A DNA stretch of 64,000 nt, from the NCBI GenBank assembly GCA_034429215.1, contig DAOUGI010000066.1:62001-126000 (forward strand), written 5' to 3'. The position numbers and the translations under genes are program-made. This stretch comes from JAFGOG01 sp034429215. GTDB lineage: Bacteria > Chloroflexota > Anaerolineae > JAAYZQ01. The notes beneath the pieces were generated by a model that was given only the letters and a program-made list of their open reading frames with translations, made no database searches and was not told the DNA's origin. Each line of letters begins with the position of its first letter. The stretch's first letter is position 1. Shown piece by piece: positions 44,348 through 50,844 of this stretch.

Positions 44348-47300
44348 ATGACCAAAGGCGCACTTGTTATCGGCGGAAGCGTGGCCGGCCTGCAGGCGGC
44401 ACTGGATCTGGCCGAGTCGGGCATCCACGTCCACCTGGTGGACGAGTCGCCCTTCCTCGGCAGCGGCGGAACGGCCGTCGTGCCCGAACACCTGCTGAAT
44501 GCCCGGCTGTTAGAGGTGGCCAAGCACCCCAATGTCACCGTATGGACCAACACCCGTGTCAACCGCGCCGAGGCGGCCACGGACCAGCCTGGACGCTTCC
44601 AGGTGGAGCTGCGCCAACACCCTCGTTACGTGGACCTGACCAAGTGCACTGCCTGCGGCGACTGCATCCAGGTCTGCCCGGTGACAGTGCCGGGCACCGA
44701 TCACAAAGTCATTTATTGGATAGAGGGTGCCCAACCGGGCTGCGTAGCGATCGACAAGCTGGGCAAGCCGCCCTGTTCCAACACCTGCCCGGGCGGTATC
44801 CATGTCCAGGGCTACGTCGCCCTGATCGCCCAGGGACGCTTCCAGGAAGCGCTGGATCTGATCCGCGAGGCGATCCCTTTCCCCGGCATCTGTGGCCGCA
44901 TCTGCACCCATCCCTGCGAGGTAAACTGCCGCCGCGCCGAGGTAGATTCTCCGGTCAGCATCCGCGCCCTCAAGCGCTTCGTCTCCGACTGGGAATTGGA
45001 CCATGGCAGTTCCCGAAGCGCAGTGGGGCGAGAAACATCAGATCTGGAACTCGCCTCCGATCCAAAATCACGCAGATCCCCGCCAGGGGACAAAATCCAG
45101 AATCCCAAATCCAAAATCGCCGTGATCGGCGCCGGCCCCGCCGGCATGGCCGTAGCCGATCGGCTGGCGCGCTTGGGCTACCAGGTGACCGTGTTCGAAA
45201 AGCTGCCGGTCATCGGCGGGATGATGGCCGTGGGCATTCCCGAGTACCGGCTGCCTCGCGACGTGATCGCCCGCGAGTACCGCCAGATCCAGGATCTGGG
45301 CATCGAGATCCGGTTAAATACCACTGTCGGTCCCGGCGGCGACTGTACCTTGGACGATCTGTTCGCGGCGGGCTATGGGGCTGTCTGCCTGGCAGTCGGC
45401 GCGCACAAGAGCCACGATCTGCGCATTTCGGGCGAATCGCTGCCGGGCGTGATCCAGGGCATCGAGCTGCTCAAGGTGATCAGTTTGTCACAGCAGGTAG
45501 GCGAGCCGGAATCGCAGGCCACGCTCAAGCGCCTCCTGCGCAAAGGGCCCAAGACCAAGGCCATCGTACTGGGCGGTGGCAATACGGCAATGGATGTGTC
45601 CCGCTCACTGAGGCGGCTGGGACTTAAGGATGTGCGCATCTACTATCGGCGCACCCGGGCCGAGATGCCGGCGCTGCCGGAGGAGATAGAGGGCGCGGAG
45701 CAGGAGGGCGTAGCCGTCGAATACCTGGTGGCGCCGGTGCGCATCCTTGGCAGCGCGACAACAGGCGTGACCGGCCTGGAATGTGTCCGCATGAAGCTGG
45801 GCGAGCCAGACAGCAGCGGCCGGCGCCGGCCGGTGCCCATCGCCGACAGTGAGTTCGTGGTCAAGGTGGATCTGGTGGCGCTGGCCATCGGCCAGGCCAC
45901 CCAGTTGGATTTCCTGGGCGAAGATCATGGCATCGCCATCACCCGCGACGAGCGGATCAACGTCGACGGCACCAGTTTCATGACCAGCCGTCCCGGCGTC
46001 TTTGCCGCAGGCGATGCTGTGACGGCCGACAAGATGGCTGTGATCGAAGCCATTGGCATGGGTAAAAAAGCTGCCGCCGCCATCGATGCCTATCTGCGAG
46101 GGGTGCCGGCCCACGAAGTGGTGGTCGATGCGCGCGAGGTACCGATCGCGCGCCGGACAATGACCGAGGCCGAGATGATCCTCAAGCCGCGTGTGCCGAT
46201 GCCGGAAATGCCGGTGGCAGAGCGGATGCAGGGGTACGCCGAGGTGGAATTGGGCTACACTGCCGAGCAGGCGATAAAAGAAGCGCAGCGCTGCCTGGCC
46301 TGCGGCCCGTGCAGTGAGTGCCAGGCCTGTGTGCGAGCCTGCAAGCCGGGGGCGGTGGTCCACGAGCAGCACGAGCGGTTTGTCGAGCTAGAGATCGGCG
46401 CGGTCATCTATGCCGGCGACCCGGCCCATTTCGGCCGCCTGACGGAGATCCCCCCCTTCATAGGGAGGGGACGGCTGGCCGAGAGCCAGGGGGTTTATGC
46501 CGTACCGTCGAGCAGCCCACTGATCGGGTCGGCGGCTGCGGCGCGGGCCATGTTCGATCTGCGCGGTGACGTGGCTCGACCTTCCGTTACTACCCTTGCA
46601 GCCGACAGTGGCCCGGCCCGAATCGGCGTGTTTGTTTGCCAGTGCGGCGACTTGATCGCCGGCGCGGTGGACACGGAGGCTGTGCGTGACCGGGCAGCGG
46701 CGTGGCCGGATGTAGCACATGCCGAGGTTCTGCCTTTCTCCTGTTCCCCTGAGGCGGCGCGGGCCATGGCCGAAGCGATAGAAACAAACGGCCTGAACCG
46801 AGCTGTTCTGGCCGCCTGTTCCTGTTGCCCGATCGACCAGGTGTGCTATAGCTGTACCTACCAGCGCGTCCGGTGCAAGGACAACCTGGGCGTGTTTCAT
46901 GCTGGCTTTGGCCCAGACCTGACAGACCCCCGCTCCGCGAGACCTGTCAGGTCTCGCGCAACCTGGGAATTTGTGAACATCCGCGAGCAGTGCGCTTGGG
47001 TCCATCCTGATGATCGGCAGGCGGCGACGGCCAAGGCCATAACGCTCGTCGCCGCGGCGGTCGCCAAGGTTCGGATGGCAGCCCTGAACGCGGCCGAGGG
47101 AATTGGCCCCGTCGAGCGATCGGCGCTGATCCTGGGCAACGGCGCGTCGGCGCGCGCCTGCCAGAAAGCTCTGGAGACGCAGGGTATCGCCACCCAACAC
47201 ATTGCCGAGCTGCCGGCTGAGATCCGTCGCATGGGCGGGCGTTATAACGTGGCGCGTGGTAAGGCCGCCTGGCAGGCCACAGCCCTGGTGCTGGCTCCCC

Positions 47301-47740
47301 AAGACGCCGGCGAGATGGATCGCCTGCTGGTTGCATTTGGCCAGGACGGGTATCGGCCTCGCACCAACACTGTCTGGGGCGGGCTTGACACGCACCGGCC
47401 GGGCGTCTGGCTGTGCGACCCGGCTCAGGCGACGGCCATGTCAGGGGCTGCCGCCGCGGCGCGGGTGACTGCCTGGCTGGGTCACCTGGCCACGCAGCCA
47501 CGGACCATCGCCGCCGTTGTCGATGCGGCTCGCTGCCGGGCGTGCAACACCTGTGTCGAGATCTGCGAGTTTGGCGCGCCGCAGTTGGTAGGGAACGAGC
47601 CCCAACGCAGCTCTTGGATCGATCCGGCCGTCTGTACCGGTTGCGGCACCTGCGCGGCCCACTGCCCGTCGGGGGCCATCACTGCCGGATTCTGCACCGA
47701 CGCACAGCTATCGGCTATGCTGGAAGCCGCTTTGCGTTAG
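44348..47740 (+). CDS. HdrA / NADPH-glutamate-synthase-small-subunit-like multi-cluster flavoprotein
   Basis: An 1130-residue chimera; ATG 44348 follows GAGG at 9 bases. Order: an HdrA-like FAD fold (1-95, GGSVAGLQAALDLAESGIHV) that lacks the Cys/Sec segment of true HdrA; a cluster motif CTACGDCIQVCP near 100; a GltD/NfnB-like dehydrogenase unit (CSNTCPGG near 143, IAVIGAGPAGMAVADRLARL near 257, GMMAVGIPEYRLPRDVI); a Cys-rich stretch CLACGPCSECQACVRACKP near 648; a copy of the HdrA N-terminal domain (RIGVFVCQCGDLIAGAVDTE near 757); and two final clusters (CRACNTCVEICE, CTGCGTCAAHCP). Two repeat-like insertions lie inside (45037-45118 and 46915-46958). It probably links NAD(P)H to the Hdr complex. 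Confidence 0.85.
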   Translation: MTKGALVIGGSVAGLQAALDLAESGIHVHLVDESPFLGSGGTAVVPEHLLNARLLEVAKHPNVTVWTNTRVNRAEAATDQPGRFQVELRQHPRYVDLTKCTACGDCIQVCPVTVPGTDHKVIYWIEGAQPGCVAIDKLGKPPCSNTCPGGIHVQGYVALIAQGRFQEALDLIREAIPFPGICGRICTHPCEVNCRRAEVDSPVSIRALKRFVSDWELDHGSSRSAVGRETSDLELASDPKSRRSPPGDKIQNPKSKIAVIGAGPAGMAVADRLARLGYQVTVFEKLPVIGGMMAVGIPEYRLPRDVIAREYRQIQDLGIEIRLNTTVGPGGDCTLDDLFAAGYGAVCLAVGAHKSHDLRISGESLPGVIQGIELLKVISLSQQVGEPESQATLKRLLRKGPKTKAIVLGGGNTAMDVSRSLRRLGLKDVRIYYRRTRAEMPALPEEIEGAEQEGVAVEYLVAPVRILGSATTGVTGLECVRMKLGEPDSSGRRRPVPIADSEFVVKVDLVALAIGQATQLDFLGEDHGIAITRDERINVDGTSFMTSRPGVFAAGDAVTADKMAVIEAIGMGKKAAAAIDAYLRGVPAHEVVVDAREVPIARRTMTEAEMILKPRVPMPEMPVAERMQGYAEVELGYTAEQAIKEAQRCLACGPCSECQACVRACKPGAVVHEQHERFVELEIGAVIYAGDPAHFGRLTEIPPFIGRGRLAESQGVYAVPSSSPLIGSAAAARAMFDLRGDVARPSVTTLAADSGPARIGVFVCQCGDLIAGAVDTEAVRDRAAAWPDVAHAEVLPFSCSPEAARAMAEAIETNGLNRAVLAACSCCPIDQVCYSCTYQRVRCKDNLGVFHAGFGPDLTDPRSARPVRSRATWEFVNIREQCAWVHPDDRQAATAKAITLVAAAVAKVRMAALNAAEGIGPVERSALILGNGASARACQKALETQGIATQHIAELPAEIRRMGGRYNVARGKAAWQATALVLAPQDAGEMDRLLVAFGQDGYRPRTNTVWGGLDTHRPGVWLCDPAQATAMSGAAAAARVTAWLGHLATQPRTIAAVVDAARCRACNTCVEICEFGAPQLVGNEPQRSSWIDPAVCTGCGTCAAHCPSGAITAGFCTDAQLSAMLEAALR
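45037..45118. repeat. Lower-GC repeat-like insertion in the 44348 gene
   Basis: The stretch has repeated CCAAAATC / CCAAATCC words, lower GC than its surroundings and a reverse copy of the TCCCC hairpin (45074-45090). It encodes a linker (KIQNPKSKIAVIG at its end) just before the second Rossmann fold, where homologues need no such residues. Confidence 0.6.
45074..45090. repeat. Reverse copy of the TCCCC hairpin
   Basis: AGATCCCC-GCC-AGGGGA within the insertion of the 44348 gene. Confidence 0.5.
46915..46958. repeat. Palindromic insertion in the 44348 gene
   Basis: An 11+1+11 perfect palindrome (CGCGAGACCTG, T, CAGGTCTCGCG, 46936-46958) is preceded by AGACCTGACAG. It is read in frame as a run not present in the equivalent domain of HdrA (50845 gene), where NIREHCSW follows directly. 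Confidence 0.65.
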
Positions 47741-47779
47741 TCCGTGGAGCAGAGCGGAGTGAGGGCGTAAGGAGACGGA

Positions 47780-48169
47780 ATGGCAGACCCCAAGGTGGTT
47801 GTTTTCACCTGCAACTGGAATGCTTACAGCGGGCTGGAGGCCGCGGGAGCCGAGCGCCTGGAGTATCCGGCGTCTGTCCACCCGTTGAAAGTGATGTGCC
47901 TGGGGCAGATCGGCCCTGGCGTCATCCTCAAGGCGTTGGAAAAGGGTGCCGATGGGGTATTGCTGTTGAGCTGCCCGCCGGGTGAATGCCACTACCAGTT
48001 TGGCAACCGCCACGCGGAAGAGCTTTTCAAGGAGGCGCGGGACATGGCGGCCCTATTGGGCTACCGCGACGAGCAGCTCGAGCTGGATTGGGTGGCAGCC
48101 GGCGATGGCCGGGCTTTTGCCGAGAAGGTGCGGGCTTTTGTGCTCGGGCTCAATGGGAACCGGGGTTGA
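47780..48169 (+). CDS. MvhD / HdrA-C-terminal-domain protein
   Basis: A 129-residue protein with AAGGAGACGG before ATG 47780. It is the delta-subunit fold that carries a [2Fe-2S] cluster between Hdr and hydrogenase or other donors. VVVFTCNWNAYSGLEAAGAE, MCLGQIGPGVILKALEKGAD and LLSCPPGECHYQFGNRHAEE match the family. One cluster Cys is missing: the usual C-N-W-C-S-Y is CNWNAY here, while the fused MvhD domain at the end of the HdrA protein keeps it. It lies one base before the HdrBC-like gene. Confidence 0.85.
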   Translation: MADPKVVVFTCNWNAYSGLEAAGAERLEYPASVHPLKVMCLGQIGPGVILKALEKGADGVLLLSCPPGECHYQFGNRHAEELFKEARDMAALLGYRDEQLELDWVAAGDGRAFAEKVRAFVLGLNGNRG

Positions 48170-48170
48170 C

Positions 48171-49319
48171 ATGATCGCAACTGATGCTATGCGCGATATC
48201 ATCACCCGCAACCGGGCCTGGTATTGCCTGGATTGCGGCAAGTGCAGTGCTGTGTGCCCCATCACCCGCTGGGAAACGCGCTGCTACACGACCCCACGAC
48301 TGCTGGTCGAAAAAGCGGTCGACGGGCGACTTGATGAGTTCCTGGACGATCCGCTTTTCTGGTCGTGCCTCACCTGCAAGCGGTGCAGCGAGCTGTGCCC
48401 GTCGGAAGTCCGTTTTTCCGAGTTCCTGCGCGACGCCCGCGCCTCAGCCCATGCCGGCGGCCGCTCGGGCGAGTGCACCCACGGCGATGCCATCCAGACC
48501 TGGGGGCGGATGATGGCCGATCCCGGCCTGCGCCAGGACCGGCTGGGCTGGCTGGAGGAAGGCCTGAGGGTATCGGACAGCTCGGAAACCGTCTATTTCG
48601 CCGGCTGCCTGCCCTACTACGACGTGCTGTTCAAAAAGCTGAATATTGAGGGGGTGGAGATTGCCCGGGCGGCGGTCAAGATCCTGAACTACCTGGGCAT
48701 CGAGCCACAGGTGATGGCCGGCGAACGGTGCTGCGGCCACGACCAACTGTGGGAGGGGGATGTCGAGACCTTTGGCGCCCTGGCCCGGCTGAACCTGGAA
48801 CAGCTCAGGGCGACCGGCGCCAAGCGGATCGTGACTACCTGCCCTGAATGCGCCCGCACGTTAAAGGTGGACTATCCTCAGCTTGTCGGGGCGCATGGCA
48901 TGGAGGTCTTGCACATTTCCCAGCTGCTGGCCGGCCTGGATCTGGAACATGGCCTGCCCAAGGGGGGGGGGCGTGTCACCTACCAGGACCCTTGCCGCCT
49001 CGGCCGTCACCTGGGGATCTATGACGCGCCACGGGCGGCGCTGGCCGGCCTGGGGCTTGACCTGGTGGAGATGGAGCGGACGCGCCACACGAGCCTGTGC
49101 TGCGGCACCAGTTGCTGGACGTCGTGCGGCCAGGTCAGCAAGAATATCCAGGTTGAGCGGTTGAAAGAAGCCAAGGCCACCGGGGCTCAGGTGCTGGTCA
49201 CTGCCTGCGTCAAGTGCCAGATCCATTTCAAGTGTGCGCAGGATGACCCGGCGCTGCGCCAGGAGATCGGCATCGAAATCCGCGACCTGGCAACGTTGGT
49301 GGCCGAACGGCTGCGGTAG
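48171..49319 (+). CDS. Heterodisulfide-reductase-like HdrC-HdrB fusion protein
   Basis: A 382-residue protein starting at ATG 48171. The first part is HdrC-like with two cluster motifs, CLDCGKCSAVCP and CLTCKRCSELCP. The second part has two CCG domains of the HdrB type: GERCCGHDQLWEGD with TTCPECARTLK, and SLCCGTSCWTSCG with CVKCQIHFKC. In HdrB the CCG motifs hold the non-cubane clusters that reduce a disulfide. Fusion in one chain resembles HdrD of methanogens. It would be the catalytic arm of an Hdr complex with the two HdrA-type proteins and MvhD nearby. The natural substrate disulfide is unknown. Confidence 0.88.
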   Translation: MIATDAMRDIITRNRAWYCLDCGKCSAVCPITRWETRCYTTPRLLVEKAVDGRLDEFLDDPLFWSCLTCKRCSELCPSEVRFSEFLRDARASAHAGGRSGECTHGDAIQTWGRMMADPGLRQDRLGWLEEGLRVSDSSETVYFAGCLPYYDVLFKKLNIEGVEIARAAVKILNYLGIEPQVMAGERCCGHDQLWEGDVETFGALARLNLEQLRATGAKRIVTTCPECARTLKVDYPQLVGAHGMEVLHISQLLAGLDLEHGLPKGGGRVTYQDPCRLGRHLGIYDAPRAALAGLGLDLVEMERTRHTSLCCGTSCWTSCGQVSKNIQVERLKEAKATGAQVLVTACVKCQIHFKCAQDDPALRQEIGIEIRDLATLVAERLR

Positions 49320-49356
49320 CCAATACACTAAACTGGCAAATCAGACTAGAGGATAC

Positions 49357-50697
49357 ATGACTTTAAAGACAAAACGCAACATCGTCGTCATCGGTATGGG
49401 GTACGTCGGTATTCCTGCGGCAGCTCTGCTGGCCGACGTGCCGGGCCACAAGGTCATCGGCGTCCAGCGGCGGTCGACCCGCTCGGGTTGGAAGATTGAC
49501 TGGATCAACGCCGGCAAGAACCCGTTCGAGGGGGATGAGCCGGGCATGGACGAGCTGATGGCCCGGGTCGTGTTGGAGAAGAAATCCTTCCATGTGACCG
49601 ATGACTATGCCGTCTGCCAGAACGCCGACGTAATCTTGATCGACGTCCAGACCCCGACCGACACCAACCGCATCCCCCAGTACGTTTCGCTGCGGGAAGT
49701 GAGCGCCAAGGCCGGCAAGTACCTCAGACCCGGCGTGCTGGTAGTGATCGAATCGACGGTTGCCCCGGGCACGACCCAGAATATCGTCCAGCCGATCCTG
49801 GAAAAAGAGTCTGGTCTGAAAGCGGGCAGCGACTTTTTCCTGGCTTTTTCCTACGAGCGGGTGATGCCCGGCAAGCTGCTGGAGTATATCACCAACTTTC
49901 CGCGGGTGGTGGGCGGCATCAACGAGGAGAGTACCCGTCGGGCGGTCGACTTGTACCGGACGATCGTCCGCAAAGAGATCACGGCGACCAGCGTCCTGGC
50001 GGCTGAGCTGGCCAAGACGATGGAGAACGCCTACCGCGACGTGAATATCGCTTTTTCCAACGAGATGGCCCGCGTGTGCGAGGCGATGGGTGTGGATGTG
50101 TACGAAATCCGGCGGTTGATGAACGCTCGCCCCGACCGGAACATGCACCTGCCGGGCGCCGGGGTGGGCGGGCATTGCCTGCCGAAAGACTCGTGGCTGC
50201 TCAAGTTTGGCGTAGATACCTATGGCCAAGCCCGGGTGCCGGTACGGATGATCGCCCTGGCCCGCGAGATCAACGACGAGATGCCGCTGCACCTGGCGGA
50301 CTTGACGGTGCAGGCGCTGGCCGAGCGTGGCGTGGCGCCAGATGGGGCCAGGGTCGTCGTGCTGGGCGTGGCCTACCTGGAGGACTCGGATGACACGCGC
50401 AACACGCCGGCGACGGCGGTGATCGATGCGCTCCAGCACAGGGGTGCCAGCGTGGTGGCTCATGACCCCTACGTTCGGGAGCTGGATGGCTACGAATTGA
50501 CGCGCAACCTGGATCTGGCGCTACAGGGCGCCGACGCGGCGGTCATCGTCACCCGGCACCGGGTGTACTATGATCTGGATCTGGCCCGGCTCAAAGGGAT
50601 CATGCGCACGCCTGTCCTGGTGGATGGGCGGAATGTGTTCGACGCCGAGCCGGTGCGGGCGGCGGGGTTCACCTACAAGGCGATTGGCAAAGGCTAA
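49357..50697 (+). CDS. Nucleotide-sugar dehydrogenase (UDP-N-acetylmannosaminuronate type)
   Basis: A 446-residue protein; ATG 49357 follows AGAGG. It is a UDP-sugar 6-dehydrogenase: NAD site VVIGMGYVGIPAAALLADVP, substrate region LIDVQTPTDTNRIPQYVSL, ESTVAPGTTQNIV, helix AELAKTMENAYRDVNIAFSN and the catalytic Cys in GVGGHCLPKDSW. The sequence is nearest WecC/TviB-type enzymes, which oxidise UDP-ManNAc or UDP-GlcNAc to the uronic acid; UDP-glucose cannot be excluded. It is out of place between Hdr genes and probably supplies the glycan locus. Confidence 0.88.
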   Translation: MTLKTKRNIVVIGMGYVGIPAAALLADVPGHKVIGVQRRSTRSGWKIDWINAGKNPFEGDEPGMDELMARVVLEKKSFHVTDDYAVCQNADVILIDVQTPTDTNRIPQYVSLREVSAKAGKYLRPGVLVVIESTVAPGTTQNIVQPILEKESGLKAGSDFFLAFSYERVMPGKLLEYITNFPRVVGGINEESTRRAVDLYRTIVRKEITATSVLAAELAKTMENAYRDVNIAFSNEMARVCEAMGVDVYEIRRLMNARPDRNMHLPGAGVGGHCLPKDSWLLKFGVDTYGQARVPVRMIALAREINDEMPLHLADLTVQALAERGVAPDGARVVVLGVAYLEDSDDTRNTPATAVIDALQHRGASVVAHDPYVRELDGYELTRNLDLALQGADAAVIVTRHRVYYDLDLARLKGIMRTPVLVDGRNVFDAEPVRAAGFTYKAIGKG

Positions 50698-50844
50698 TGG
50701 CCGGACGGGTGGTATCCGCCCTTTGGGGCGTCCTGGAAGGGGTCTCTGTGTCGGGCTGGACACCACGATGAACAAAAATGCCGTCTCATCACCTTTGTTG
50801 CCTTTGTGTCCTTCGTGGTTAGATCATTTTCGAAGGAGGTCAAA

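Noticed and set aside
47780..48169. Second selenoprotein (MvhD/VhuD type)
   Set aside because: The MvhD gene has no in-frame TGA; the missing cysteine is an ordinary Asn codon.
50760..50820. Promoter for hdrA in the CTTTGTGTCCTTCGTGG stretch
   Set aside because: A weak TTGCCT-16-TAGATC can be seen, but the stretch looks like a dispersed repeat word and the match is poor.
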